Shown one piece after another: positions 8,514 through 18,196 of a stretch of 64,000 nt of DNA. The position numbers and the translations under genes are program-made. Positions within the stretch are counted from its first letter, which is position 1; the number at the start of each line of letters is the position of its first letter. Origin of the DNA: an uncultured Chitinophaga sp. (GTDB lineage Bacteria > Bacteroidota > Bacteroidia > Chitinophagales > Chitinophagaceae); contig NZ_CALEJS010000012.1 in the NCBI RefSeq assembly GCF_937898475.1, positions 186,001 through 250,000 on the forward strand. The letters run 5' to 3'. The notes beneath the pieces are model-generated. The model ran no database searches. It was not told the DNA's origin and saw nothing but the letters and a program-made list of their open reading frames with translations.

Positions 8514-9695
8514 ATGAGCACCATCACACAACTGATCCATTCCATTCCTGTAGATGAACTGACCGGCGCTATTGCAGTACCCATTTACCAAACGTCCACC
8601 TTCGTACAGGAAGCGCCCGGCATTAACAAAGGCTTTGATTACGCACGTACCAACAACCCTACCAGGCAGACGCTGGAGAACATCGTAGCCGGACTGGAAG
8701 GCGGTGAAACCGGTATCGCTTTTTCCAGCGGCCTCGCTGCTATAGACGCCATCCTTAAACTGCTGCAGGGAGGCGATGAGATTGTTGCGGTAGACGACAT
8801 CTACGGAGGGGCGTTCCGGTTATTCAGCAAAGTGTATGAGAAATTCGGTATTAAGGTGCATTATGTAGATACTTCCAACCTGCATGCCATCGTAAACGCC
8901 ATTACGCCGGCCACCCGCCTGATATGGCTGGAAACACCCACCAATCCTACGCTTAAGATCTCCGATATCAGCGCCATTGCAGACATTGCAAAAGCGCATA
9001 ACTGCAAGCTTTGTGTTGACAATACCTTCGCTTCGCCCGTATTGCAGCAGCCCTTATCACTGGGCGCCGACATCGTGGTGCACAGCGCCACCAAATACCT
9101 GGGCGGCCATAGTGACCTGATTGCCGGTGTGGTGGTAACCCGTACCCGCGAGCTGGGCGCCGAGATCAAATTCTACCAGAATGCCTGCGGGGCCGTGCTT
9201 TCGCCGTTTGACAGCTTCCTGCTGATCCGTGGTATAGAAACCGTTCACCTGCGTGTTAAACAGCATTGCGCCAATGCCCTGGAAATAGCCCGCTTCCTGG
9301 AACAGCATCCCGAAGTAGATAAGGTGTTCTATCCCGGTCTGCCATCACACCCTGGCCACGACATTGCCCGTAAACAGCAGAAAGGTTTCGGCGGCATCGT
9401 CTCCTTCTCCCTGAAAAACGATACCGAAGAAGCGGCACAGGCCTTTGTTACCAGCACTTCCTGTTTCAGGCTGGCAGAAAGCCTGGGCGGTATTAAAAGC
9501 CTTTTATGTCACCCGGCTTCTATGACCCATAAATCCATACCGGACGAGAAACGCAGGGCTGCCGGTGTAGCGGATAGCCTTATCCGTTTGTCCGTAGGAC
9601 TGGAAGAAGCAGCAGACCTTGTGGCCGACCTGGAGCAGGCTTTTAAAAAAGCAGGGAAAAAACTAACTTCGGCAATCGGTACCGGCGTCTATTGA
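8514..9695 (+). CDS. Trans-sulfuration PLP enzyme (cystathionine gamma-synthase/beta-lyase family)
   Basis: Cys/Met-metabolism PLP enzyme, 393 residues from the ATG at 8514; an upstream TTG at 8460 only adds a basic tail. The PLP lysine is K194 in HSATKYLGGHSDL. Other family residues are the phosphate-binding YAR (43-45), the FSSGLAA loop (70-76) and the cofactor aspartate D169 in CVDNTFASP. The SAM riboswitch upstream points to a role in methionine synthesis: cystathionine gamma-synthase, cystathionine beta-lyase or O-acylhomoserine sulfhydrylase. These cannot be separated by eye, so I give no symbol. The amidohydrolase gene starts 24 bp after its stop and may be co-transcribed. Confidence 0.93.
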   Translation: MSTITQLIHSIPVDELTGAIAVPIYQTSTFVQEAPGINKGFDYARTNNPTRQTLENIVAGLEGGETGIAFSSGLAAIDAILKLLQGGDEIVAVDDIYGGAFRLFSKVYEKFGIKVHYVDTSNLHAIVNAITPATRLIWLETPTNPTLKISDISAIADIAKAHNCKLCVDNTFASPVLQQPLSLGADIVVHSATKYLGGHSDLIAGVVVTRTRELGAEIKFYQNACGAVLSPFDSFLLIRGIETVHLRVKQHCANALEIARFLEQHPEVDKVFYPGLPSHPGHDIARKQQKGFGGIVSFSLKNDTEEAAQAFVTSTSCFRLAESLGGIKSLLCHPASMTHKSIPDEKRRAAGVADSLIRLSVGLEEAADLVADLEQAFKKAGKKLTSAIGTGVY

Positions 9696-9719
9696 TGCTA
9701 AACCGGTACCCTGCATCAT

Positions 9720-11087
9720 ATGAACAGCTATCTTATGAACCTGTGCCGCTATCTGCTACTGCTTTTGCTTTGCTGCCCCGGCAGCGCATTTGCCCGTCAG
9801 CCGCCTCCTGCTGTAAAGGCAAAGCCAACCTTGCTGAAGAACATTACGCTGATAGACGGCACCGGTGCTGCTCCTAAAAAGAAAGTCAGCCTGCTGCTGC
9901 AGGATGGTAATATCGCCAAGGTACTGCCCGCTACCGCCGTAGCACCACCCGCCGCCCGTGTGGTAGATGGCACCGGTAAAACGGTGATGCCCACACTGAT
10001 CAATATGCATGGGCACCTGGGACTGCTCAAGGGGAATAAGTCCGGCCCGGAAAACTATTCCCAGAGCAACATCATCAGCCAGCTCAGGAAATACCAGGCC
10101 TACGGCGTAAGCCAGGTGTTAAGCCTGGGGATGGACCGCGATATCATCTTCCAGCTGCGCAATGCTTCGCATAAAGGCCTGATACCCGGCGCTACCTTTT
10201 ATACTGCCGGTTATGGCATAGGGGCCGAAGGCGGTGCACCTCCCGCTACCCTGGCAGATAAGGTGTTACGCCCTACCACGGCAGATGAAGCCGTAAAGGC
10301 CATTCAGCAGCTCGCATCCCTCAAAGTGGATTTTGTGAAGATCTGGGTGGACGATGGGGGAGGATCACAACCCAAAGTACCGGTTGAAGTGTATGAAGCC
10401 GCCATCGCAGAAGCGCATAACCAGCATCTGCGTGTAGCCGCCCACGTGTACTTCCTGGAAGATGCCCGCCGGCTCGTAAAAGCAGGTATAGATGTACTGG
10501 CGCATAGCATACGCGACCAGGAAATTGATAATGCACTTCTCAGCGATATGAAGGCCAAAGGTACCTGTTATATTCCGACGCTCTCACTGGATGAATATAA
10601 CTTTGTATACGCCGGTCAGCCAGACTGGCTCAATGATCCCTTCTTCAAGGCTTCCCTGGAACCGGAGGTGTGGGAGATGCTGATCAGCCCAGCATATAAA
10701 ACGCAGCAGCAGAATGATCCGGCCCGCGAGAAAAAGATGAAAGCATTTGCGACTGCACAGCGCAATCTGCATAAGCTGGATAGCGCAGGTATTAAAATAC
10801 TGCTGGGTACAGACTCCGGCGCTTTCCCCGTACGGGCGCAGGGCTTTTCTGAGCACCTGGAACTGCAGCTGATGGTGGAAGCGGGCCTTACACCCCTGAA
10901 AGCCATTACAGCAGCTACCCGCAACGGGGCCCAGGTGTTAGGGATAGATAAAGAATACGGCACTTTACAGCCGGGAAAGAAAGCGGACTTCATTGTGCTG
11001 GGTGCTGATCCAACCGTGGATATCCGCAATACCCGGAAAATTCTGGAAGTATGGAGAGGAGGGAAGAAGATGGACCTTACTTTCTGA
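9720..11087 (+). CDS. Exported amidohydrolase-family protein
   Basis: Metal-dependent hydrolase of the imidazolonepropionase-like amidohydrolase group, 455 residues, with an N-terminal signal peptide (hydrophobic 8-24, cleavage near AFA-R). Metal ligands are visible: H97 and H99 in NMHGHLG, a lysine (K207) in VDFVKIWVDDG in the place of the usual carboxylated lysine, H242 in AAHVYF, H262 in LAHSIRD, and D365 in LGTDSGAF. The C-terminal GTLQPGKKADFIVL is the usual closing motif. It is probably periplasmic. The substrate is unknown; relatives include dipeptidases and prolidases. Its stop codon directly abuts the stop of the convergent symporter gene. Confidence 0.9.
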   Translation: MNSYLMNLCRYLLLLLLCCPGSAFARQPPPAVKAKPTLLKNITLIDGTGAAPKKKVSLLLQDGNIAKVLPATAVAPPAARVVDGTGKTVMPTLINMHGHLGLLKGNKSGPENYSQSNIISQLRKYQAYGVSQVLSLGMDRDIIFQLRNASHKGLIPGATFYTAGYGIGAEGGAPPATLADKVLRPTTADEAVKAIQQLASLKVDFVKIWVDDGGGSQPKVPVEVYEAAIAEAHNQHLRVAAHVYFLEDARRLVKAGIDVLAHSIRDQEIDNALLSDMKAKGTCYIPTLSLDEYNFVYAGQPDWLNDPFFKASLEPEVWEMLISPAYKTQQQNDPAREKKMKAFATAQRNLHKLDSAGIKILLGTDSGAFPVRAQGFSEHLELQLMVEAGLTPLKAITAATRNGAQVLGIDKEYGTLQPGKKADFIVLGADPTVDIRNTRKILEVWRGGKKMDLTF

Positions 11088-12326
11088 TCATCCGCCGGCT
11101 TCGGTAGCTGGCAGCTGGGAATTATTTGTCCGCGTAAAACGGGTCACCATCATCGCGCATACATTATCCCCCGTAGCATTCAGCACCGTAGCCAGCGGGT
11201 CTACCAGGGTACCAATGATCATTGCCGGCGGCAATGCCTCCTGCGGGAACCCATATACGGAGATCATCAGCAGCTCGCCGATATAGGCGCCGTTGGGCAC
11301 ACCGCCTTCCACCATGCTCACTATAACGGTAATGCCTAGTGCAAGCAGCACGGCATCTGCCGTGTTCAGCGACCTGCCGAACATGGTGAACACCACCGCT
11401 ATTTTCACGATAGAGGAAATACTGGAACCGTCTTTATGCAGGGTGGCGCCCAGCGGTACCACAATATTCCGGATGTGCTGCGGTACGCCCATTTTAGCCG
11501 TGCCGTCCAGGTTGGCGGGAATGGTGGCAATACTGCTGCAGGTGCCCAGCGCCGTGAGCGATGGAACAATATTGTTACGCCAGAAGGTTTTAATGCCGCG
11601 TACCCCCCCGGCTATAAATGCATACAGCGTAAAGCCCACAAAAAAGTAAAAGATGCCGAAACCATAATACACCGCCATGGAACGGCCATAGATACCAAAC
11701 AGCTGCGGTCCCAGTGTACCCACCTGGTAGGCAAAATAAGCGCCCAGGCCTACAGGTCCGGCTTTCATTACCACTATTACCAGGCTTTTCATTACCTCGT
11801 TTCCCGAGTTGAGAAAGCGGCGAAAGGGTTCTCCTGCCTCACCCGCCTTTAACACGGCAAAACCTGTGAGCAGTGAAAAGATGATCAGCGGCAGCATCGC
11901 CCTGCGGGATAACAGTTCAAAAAATTCTCCGGTGGTCAGCAGTCCGGTGATCTGCTCTCCCAGGGTTAATTGCTGCACCGTCTCTGTCAGGGTGGCCTGT
12001 GTATCTACCTGCTGATGTATGGGGAATATCCAGATGGTTACGATCGTAAAGAAAGCAGACACCAGTACGGTGCCCAGAAACACCATCACCATCACAGACA
12101 TGATCTTTCCCAGTTTTTGCGATCGGTCTACATTGGCAATGGCAGTGGCAATGGCAAAGAATACCAGCGGTATTACGGCGGTAAACAAAAGGTTCAGGAA
12201 AATATCTCCAATAGGCTTCAGGATGGTAACACGGGGGCCCAGTATCAATCCCAGTATGCTGCCGGCAATAATACCGCATAATAACCAGATCATATTGCCG
12301 TAGTTCTTCAGGAAAGTACCGTTCAT
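11088..12326 (-). CDS. Dicarboxylate/amino acid:cation symporter (DAACS family)
   Basis: Integral inner-membrane transporter, 412 residues from the ATG at 12326; a longer frame to 12419 adds an unlikely N-terminal extension that overlaps the divergent SGNH gene. It has eight or so hydrophobic segments and the family's substrate-site features: a Ser/Thr-rich re-entrant loop (ALGTCSSIATIPA) and the later TLHKDGSSIS and NATGDNVCAMM motifs. It resembles GltP/DctA-type transporters that take up glutamate, aspartate or C4-dicarboxylates with Na+ or H+. No partner gene indicates the substrate. Confidence 0.93.
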   Translation of the reverse strand: MNGTFLKNYGNMIWLLCGIIAGSILGLILGPRVTILKPIGDIFLNLLFTAVIPLVFFAIATAIANVDRSQKLGKIMSVMVMVFLGTVLVSAFFTIVTIWIFPIHQQVDTQATLTETVQQLTLGEQITGLLTTGEFFELLSRRAMLPLIIFSLLTGFAVLKAGEAGEPFRRFLNSGNEVMKSLVIVVMKAGPVGLGAYFAYQVGTLGPQLFGIYGRSMAVYYGFGIFYFFVGFTLYAFIAGGVRGIKTFWRNNIVPSLTALGTCSSIATIPANLDGTAKMGVPQHIRNIVVPLGATLHKDGSSISSIVKIAVVFTMFGRSLNTADAVLLALGITVIVSMVEGGVPNGAYIGELLMISVYGFPQEALPPAMIIGTLVDPLATVLNATGDNVCAMMVTRFTRTNNSQLPATEAGG

Positions 12327-12407
12327 GATATTAGTTTTGATAAAAATAAGAACTATTGTATTTTGATGAAGGAAAAACTGTAAACAGATAACTAACAACT
12401 TATAACA

Positions 12408-13175
12408 ATGATTCCACAATCTGATCGCAGAAGTTTTTTGAAGAAAGCCGCCATGGGCAGTATGATGGCCCTGAGTATGCCCGAGATCGTATCTGCCGCC
12501 TTTGCAAAGGAACCCAGGTCCAAAGCAGGAAAGATCGCATTAAGAAAAGATGCCGTAGTACTGTTCCAGGGAGATTCCATTACAGATGCGGGCCGTAAAC
12601 GGGAAGACGCCAAACCCAATGACGTTGGGTCCCTGGGCCGTGGATACGCCTTCCTGGCAGCCGCCTCCCTGCTGGAAAAACATGCGGATAAAAACCTGCA
12701 GATCTACAACAAAGGGATCAGCGGCAATAAAGTATACCAGCTGGCTGAACGGTGGGATGCAGACTGCATTGATCTTAAACCGGATATCCTCAGCATCCTC
12801 ATTGGTGTAAATGATTTCTGGCACACCCTCAACGACAATTACAACGGTACCGTACAGAAATACCGCGATGATTATAAGGCACTGCTTACCCGCACCAAAG
12901 ACAAGCTGCCCGATGTGAAGCTGATCATTGGCGAGCCCTTTGCTGTAAACGGCGTGAAAGCGGTAGACAATAAATGGTTCCCCGCTTTTGATGAATACCG
13001 CGCCGTTGCCCGCGAGCTGGCCAACAGCTTCAACGCCGTATTCATTCCCTACCAGAGCATATTTGACAAAGCGCAGAAAGTGGCTCCCGGCGCCTACTGG
13101 ACGGGCGACGGCGTGCATCCAAGCATAGCCGGTAATGCCCTGATGGCACATGCCTGGGAAGAAGCAATTAAATAG
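12408..13175 (+). CDS. SGNH/GDSL hydrolase with Tat-like signal
   Basis: Esterase/acetylhydrolase of 255 residues. The N-terminus carries a twin-arginine signal (SDRRSFLKKAAMGS, residues 5-18), so it is expected to be exported folded. The four SGNH blocks are visible: the nucleophile S57 in FQGDSITDAG, G106 in NKGISGNK, N135 in IGVNDFW, and D234/H237 in GDGVHPS. It is close to the rhamnogalacturonan acetylesterase-like and acyl-CoA thioesterase I-like groups. A role in removing acetyl groups from plant polysaccharides is possible but not shown by the neighbours. A long inverted repeat follows the stop codon. Confidence 0.93.
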   Translation: MIPQSDRRSFLKKAAMGSMMALSMPEIVSAAFAKEPRSKAGKIALRKDAVVLFQGDSITDAGRKREDAKPNDVGSLGRGYAFLAAASLLEKHADKNLQIYNKGISGNKVYQLAERWDADCIDLKPDILSILIGVNDFWHTLNDNYNGTVQKYRDDYKALLTRTKDKLPDVKLIIGEPFAVNGVKAVDNKWFPAFDEYRAVARELANSFNAVFIPYQSIFDKAQKVAPGAYWTGDGVHPSIAGNALMAHAWEEAIK

Positions 13176-13184
13176 TGGTCATTG

Positions 13185-13245
13185 GTCATGGGTCGTTAGT
13201 GAGGGGCGGGTTAACTGTATCAGCCGCTCACTAACGGCTGATGAC
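13185..13245. repeat. Intergenic inverted repeat with 19-nt arms
   Basis: GTCATGGGTCGTTAGTGAG (13185-13203) faces CTCACTAACGGCTGATGAC (13227-13245), 16 of 19 positions paired, with a 23-nt loop. It begins 10 bp after the SGNH gene stop and may end that transcript. It is one of several word-built intergenic repeats in this window. Confidence 0.75.
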
Positions 13246-13268
13246 TACCCGGCTAAGCGAAATTTCCC

Positions 13269-13276
13269 TACCTTTG
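13269..13276 (+). promoter_or_regulatory. -7 element of the copper-efflux locus
   Basis: TACCTTTG fits TAnnTTTG exactly. It ends 5 bp before the proposed TTG start of the small exported protein, so the transcript would be nearly leaderless. I see no clear -33 element. Confidence 0.55.
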
Positions 13277-13281
13277 CCCTG

Positions 13282-13668
13282 TTGAAACGTACGATCAGCA
13301 TATTACTCCTCTGCATCTATCTGTGCAATGCCACAGAGTGTAACCAGCTGCTCAAAATTCCCATCTTCTTTGCCCATGTGCAGGAGCATATGGCCGAGCA
13401 CCGCTACGTAACCTTGTGGGGCTTTATTACAGAGCACTACCTGATGGATCAGCCGTACGATGATGACTACGCCCGCGATATGGAGCTGCCCTTCAAATCG
13501 CACGAATATCTTACCTATACCAACCCGGTGCCTCCGCCACCCACGCAACCACAGCTTACCATGGTGGTGCAGCGCCAGGTAACCATTATCTATCCCGACT
13601 ACATTAACAGGTTCCACCCGCTTATATATCATCCTGATATCTTCCAGCCTCCCAAATCTTTGTGCTGA
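13282..13668 (+). CDS. Small exported protein of the CusA locus
   Basis: Predicted protein of 128 residues from a TTG at 13282. An open frame continues upstream into the preceding repeat, but only the TTG start places a clean signal peptide at the N-terminus (MKRTISILLLCIYL). The mature part has a conserved-looking segment TECNQLLKIPIFFAHVQEH, many His residues, and a Pro/Tyr-rich C-terminus ending in Cys. Similar small proteins with a TEL-LLKIP-L--H--EH pattern sit before CusA-type pumps in other Bacteroidota (recalled, not checked). Position suggests a periplasmic role in metal efflux, for example metal binding or pump assembly, but the function is unknown. Confidence 0.75.
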   Translation: MKRTISILLLCIYLCNATECNQLLKIPIFFAHVQEHMAEHRYVTLWGFITEHYLMDQPYDDDYARDMELPFKSHEYLTYTNPVPPPPTQPQLTMVVQRQVTIIYPDYINRFHPLIYHPDIFQPPKSLC

Positions 13669-13753
13669 TTTTACCCATTACGGATAACAAATGAAGGCTT
13701 GCCGGCAGCAGGCCTGCATTCGTTCTATTATTCTGTTCGCACATAAGAAGATC

Positions 13754-16700
13754 ATGCTTAACTATATCATTCGTTTTTCGATCCGTAATAAACTGGTCGT
13801 GGGCCTTTTTATGCTGGGCCTCATCAGTTATGGCATTTACGAGATCACCCGGCTGCCGATAGATGCGGTGCCGGATATTACTGAGAACCAGGTACAGGTG
13901 ATCACCGTTAGCCCTTCACTGGGCGCACCCGATGTGGAACGGCTGATCTCCTTCCCGATAGAGCAGGCCAACAGCAACATTCCCGGCTTAAAGAAAATGC
14001 GCAGCTTTTCCAGGTTCGGGTTGTCTGTGGTCACCATTGTATTTGATGAGGATGTGGATATCTACTGGGTACGCCAGCAGGTAGCAGAACGCCTGCAGGA
14101 AGTGCAGGCCCAGATACCCGCGGGATTAGGAATGCCCAAATTAGCCCCGGTAACCACCGGGCTGGGAGAGATCTACCAGTACACGGTAAGGCCCAAAAAG
14201 GGTTATGAAGACAGGTATACACCGATGGAGCTGCGCACCATACAGGACTGGATCGTTCGCCGTCAGCTACTGGGCGTAAAAGGGGTGGCAGAGGTAAGCA
14301 GTTTCGGCGGCCTGCTGAAACAATATGAAATCGCCGTGTCGCCCGAAAAATTAAGCGCCTACGGCCTTACCATCAGCGACGTATTCAGCGCCCTGGAGAA
14401 CAATAACCAGAACACCGGGGGGGCTTATATAGAAAAAGGCCCCGTGGCCCTGTTCATCCGCAGCGAAGGACTGGTGGGCAACCCGGAAGATATCGGCAAG
14501 ATCGTTGTTAAACGTACCGCTGCCGGCGCTCCGCTGCTGGTAAGAGATGTGGCGGAAGTACGCCTGGGGCATGCCACCCGCTACGGTGCGCTGACGTATA
14601 ATGGTGAACGTGAGGTAGCCGGCGCCGTGGTAATGATGCTCAAAGGCGCCAACAGTAATGAAGTGATCCGTAACATTAAAGAGCGGGTAGCGCAGATACA
14701 GCAGACATTGCCTGAAGGGGTGGTGATAGATCCTTTCCTGGATCGTACCAAGATGGTGAACAATGCCATTGGCACCGTAGAGCGCAACCTGCTGGAAGGC
14801 GCGCTGATCGTGGTGTTTGTACTGGTATTGTTCCTGGGCAATGTACGCGCCGGTTTGCTGGTAGCCTCTGTGATCCCTCTGTCAATGCTGGTGGCCGTGA
14901 TACTGATGAATATCTTCAACGTGAGCGGTAACCTCATGAGCCTTGGGGCGCTTGACTTTGGCCTCATCGTAGACGGTACCCTCATTATTGTGGAAGGCTG
15001 TATGTACCGCCTGCATCATTCTACGCTGACCCGTCTTACACAAAAAGAGATGGATGGACTGGTAACGGAAACCTCCGGCAGGATGTTGAATGCAGCGGTG
15101 TTCGGAGAGCTCATCATCCTCATTGTATACCTGCCCATCTTTGCGCTGGCAGGTATTGAAGGTAAGATGTTCAAACCCATGGCGCAAACCGTGGCCTTTG
15201 CGTTGATAGGCGCCTTCCTGCTTTCTGTTACCTATGTGCCTATGATGAGCGCCCTTTTCCTGAGTAAAAAGATACCGCAGAAAGAAAGCTGGTCAGACCG
15301 CATGATGGACAAACTGGCCAAACGCTATCAACGTACCCTGGACAAAGTATTGTACTATCCGCGCATCGTGATCGGCTCCGCTATTGCGCTGCTGACAATC
15401 GCCATTATGGTACTGTTCTCCCTGGGCGGGGAGTTCATCCCGCAGCTGGAAGAAGGCGACTTTGCCGTAGAAACCCGCGTGCTCACGGGCAGCAGCCTGC
15501 AGGCCTCTGTAAATGCCGTGTCCCAGGGCAGTAAAGTGCTGCTGCAGCAGTTCCCGGAAGTGGAAAAGGTGGTCAGCAAAACGGGCAGCAGTGAGATACC
15601 CGTAGACCCGATGCCGTTGGATGCGAGCGACATGATCGTAGTGCTTAAAGATAAAAGCGAATGGACCTCCGCCAGCTCTTTCAATGAACTGGCAGAGAAA
15701 ATGACCGAGGCCCTGGAAGAAGTGCCGGGCGTTACCTTCGGTTTCCAGTATCCCGTGCAGATGCGCTTCAATGAACTGATGACGGGCGCCCGGCAGGATG
15801 TGGTGTGCAAGATCTACGGCGATAACCTGGATACGCTGGCCAGTCTTGGAAACCGCCTGGGCGTCATCACCCACGGCATCAAAGGCGTGCGCGACCTGTA
15901 CATAGAACAGCTTACCGGTATGCCGCAGATCGTGATCCGCTATAACCGCGATGCCTTAGCGCAGTACGGTTTGAATATAGCAGACATCAACAAAGTGGTG
16001 AACGCCGCTTTTGCGGGGCAAAGCAGCGGACTGGTATATGAAGGCGAACACCGTTTTGACCTGGTAGTCCGCGTAAGCGGCACGCAACGTAAAGATGTAG
16101 CTGATGTGCAGCAATTGCTGATACCCACTTCCTCCGGCACACAGATCCCCCTTTACCAGGTGGCCAATGTAGCTATAGAAGAAGGGCCTAACCAGATACA
16201 ACGCGAAGACGCCCGCCGCAGGATCATTGTCGGGTTCAACGTGCGCGGCCGCGATGTACAAAGCATTGTAAAGGAAGTGCAGCAGAAAATGCGGCAGCAG
16301 ATCCAACTGCCCGCCGGTTACAGCGTATCCTATGGCGGGGCTTTTGAAAACCTGGAAGCTGCCAAACAGCGGTTGGGTTTAGCCGTGCCCGTAGCCCTGC
16401 TGCTCATCCTGCTGATGTTGTATTTTGCTTTTCATTCTTTTGGTCAGGGCCTTATTATCTATTCGGCCATCCCGTTATCTGCCATCGGTGGAATATTGGC
16501 CCTCGCAGCGCGCGGAATGCCCTTCAGCATTTCTGCCGGAGTAGGTTTCATTGCCTTGTTTGGCGTGGCGGTATTGAACGGTATTGTGCTCATAGCAGAG
16601 TTTAACCGCCTCAAAGCAGGCGGCCTTACAGATGTAAGGCAGATTGTGCTGCAAGGCACGCGGGTGCGATTACGGCCGGTGTTAATGACTGCATCGGTAG

Positions 16701-18097
16701 CTTCACTGGGCTTTCTGCCCATGGCTTTAAGCCGCGGGGCAGGAGCGGAGGTACAGCGCCCCCTGGCAACGGTAGTGATAGGCGGCCTGCTGGTGGCTAC
16801 TTTCCTTACCCTCTTTGTATTGCCGGTATTGTATATGCTATTTGAAAAACGTACACCGGTACGTATGCCCAAAGCAGCCGTCACCGCTGTACTGATACCG
16901 CTGCTCTTCCTCCTGGCGCCGGCTGCCGCTGCGCAAACGCCCATCTCCCTGCAGGCGGCTATCGATACCGCCCTGCAGCATAACCTTACCCTGCGCAATG
17001 ATAAACTGTATGCAGACTATCTTCAGCAGCTGAAAGGCAGCGGGTGGGATATGCAGCAGACGATGGTCACCGGCGACTTCGGGCAGATCAACAGCGCTTA
17101 TAATGATACAAAGTTCAGCATCTCGCAAAGCATGAAGTTCCCGGTTATCTATACAAGGCAGAAAGCCCTGCTGGCAGCAGAATGGAAACACGGCCTGCTC
17201 AGTGTGGCGCTGAAGGAAAAAGAGCTGAAGAAGGAAGTAACCACCGTTTACTACGAGATGCTGTACCTGCAGCAGAAGAAAGACCTGCTGGCTTATACAG
17301 ACAGTTTGTATACGGCCTTCCTGGATAAAGCCACGCTTCGTTTTGAACAGGGAGAAAGCAACATTGTAGAGAAGGCAACCGCCAGCACGCAACGCGGACA
17401 GGTAAACCAGCAGCTGCAACAACTGGAACAGGATTACAGTATCCTGCAGTCAAAGCTTAAACTGCTGCTCAACACAACCGCCGATGTAGCGCCGGATCAT
17501 CATACTGCATTAAAACTGGCAGCGCCTGCAATAGCGGATACCAGTACATTGTGGCAACATCCCTACCTGCAGCTCCTGGCGCAGCAGCAGCAGGTCAGCG
17601 CTTTGCAATACGGGGTGGAAAAGGCGAAGCTGCTGCCTGATCTTATTGTGGCCTACAATAACCAGAGCTTTAAAGGCACCGGTGCAGATGATAAGTATTA
17701 TTCCACAGGCACGCGTTTCCAGTCGGTACAGGTAGGTGTGGGGATTCCCATTTTCTTCCATGCACAGAAAGCCCGTATCAACGCGCAGAAGGTAAACCAG
17801 GCACTGGCGCAGAATAATTATGAGGCGGGCGTACAACAGCTGCAGGCCCAATACGGGCAGGCGCTGAAACAGTATAATAAAACACAGCAGGCCGTCCGCT
17901 ATTATGAAGACAGCGCCCTGCAGAACGCCGCAACCGTGATCAATGGCGCTAATGAGCAGTTCATTAACGGCCAGATCAATTACCTGGAATGGGTATTACT
18001 CATGAACCAGGCCGTAGGCATCCGCAACGAATATATAGATGCCGTACGGAACCAGAACAATGCGATTATTGACCTGAATACTTTACTGAATAAATAA
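13754..18097 (+). CDS. cusA: CusA/CzcA-type heavy-metal RND permease fused to a TolC domain
   Basis: Inner-membrane metal efflux pump with its own outer-membrane channel domain, 1447 residues. I chose the ATG at 13754 because MLNYIIRFSIRNKL is the usual family start; an ATG at 13691 adds 21 unrelated residues. The RND part covers about 1-1035 and has the CusA/CzcA helix-4 motif FGLIVDGTLIIVEG with its Asp. A second signal-like hydrophobic stretch with AAAAQ near residue 1060 is followed by a TolC-type helical domain to the end. This fusion is a Bacteroidota hallmark. Substrate is most likely Cu(I)/Ag(I) or Co/Zn/Cd; the motif alone does not decide. cusB follows. Confidence 0.95.
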   Translation: MLNYIIRFSIRNKLVVGLFMLGLISYGIYEITRLPIDAVPDITENQVQVITVSPSLGAPDVERLISFPIEQANSNIPGLKKMRSFSRFGLSVVTIVFDEDVDIYWVRQQVAERLQEVQAQIPAGLGMPKLAPVTTGLGEIYQYTVRPKKGYEDRYTPMELRTIQDWIVRRQLLGVKGVAEVSSFGGLLKQYEIAVSPEKLSAYGLTISDVFSALENNNQNTGGAYIEKGPVALFIRSEGLVGNPEDIGKIVVKRTAAGAPLLVRDVAEVRLGHATRYGALTYNGEREVAGAVVMMLKGANSNEVIRNIKERVAQIQQTLPEGVVIDPFLDRTKMVNNAIGTVERNLLEGALIVVFVLVLFLGNVRAGLLVASVIPLSMLVAVILMNIFNVSGNLMSLGALDFGLIVDGTLIIVEGCMYRLHHSTLTRLTQKEMDGLVTETSGRMLNAAVFGELIILIVYLPIFALAGIEGKMFKPMAQTVAFALIGAFLLSVTYVPMMSALFLSKKIPQKESWSDRMMDKLAKRYQRTLDKVLYYPRIVIGSAIALLTIAIMVLFSLGGEFIPQLEEGDFAVETRVLTGSSLQASVNAVSQGSKVLLQQFPEVEKVVSKTGSSEIPVDPMPLDASDMIVVLKDKSEWTSASSFNELAEKMTEALEEVPGVTFGFQYPVQMRFNELMTGARQDVVCKIYGDNLDTLASLGNRLGVITHGIKGVRDLYIEQLTGMPQIVIRYNRDALAQYGLNIADINKVVNAAFAGQSSGLVYEGEHRFDLVVRVSGTQRKDVADVQQLLIPTSSGTQIPLYQVANVAIEEGPNQIQREDARRRIIVGFNVRGRDVQSIVKEVQQKMRQQIQLPAGYSVSYGGAFENLEAAKQRLGLAVPVALLLILLMLYFAFHSFGQGLIIYSAIPLSAIGGILALAARGMPFSISAGVGFIALFGVAVLNGIVLIAEFNRLKAGGLTDVRQIVLQGTRVRLRPVLMTASVASLGFLPMALSRGAGAEVQRPLATVVIGGLLVATFLTLFVLPVLYMLFEKRTPVRMPKAAVTAVLIPLLFLLAPAAAAQTPISLQAAIDTALQHNLTLRNDKLYADYLQQLKGSGWDMQQTMVTGDFGQINSAYNDTKFSISQSMKFPVIYTRQKALLAAEWKHGLLSVALKEKELKKEVTTVYYEMLYLQQKKDLLAYTDSLYTAFLDKATLRFEQGESNIVEKATASTQRGQVNQQLQQLEQDYSILQSKLKLLLNTTADVAPDHHTALKLAAPAIADTSTLWQHPYLQLLAQQQQVSALQYGVEKAKLLPDLIVAYNNQSFKGTGADDKYYSTGTRFQSVQVGVGIPIFFHAQKARINAQKVNQALAQNNYEAGVQQLQAQYGQALKQYNKTQQAVRYYEDSALQNAATVINGANEQFINGQINYLEWVLLMNQAVGIRNEYIDAVRNQNNAIIDLNTLLNK

Positions 18098-18107
18098 AGA
18101 AAGTGTA

Positions 18108-18183
18108 CGCGTTTGAGGGTTTGTATGTTTGATGAAACCTGTGATGTTTGCACACCTTCAAACCCTTAAACTTTCAAACCATC
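18108..18183. repeat. Intergenic repeat of the GTTTGA(A/G)GG word family
   Basis: CGTTTGAGGGTTTG on the left faces CCTTCAAACCCTTAAAC and CTTTCAAACC on the right, giving an imperfect hairpin between cusA and cusB. The same words occur in other gaps of the window. Confidence 0.6.
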
Positions 18184-18196
18184 CAACTAAAAATTT

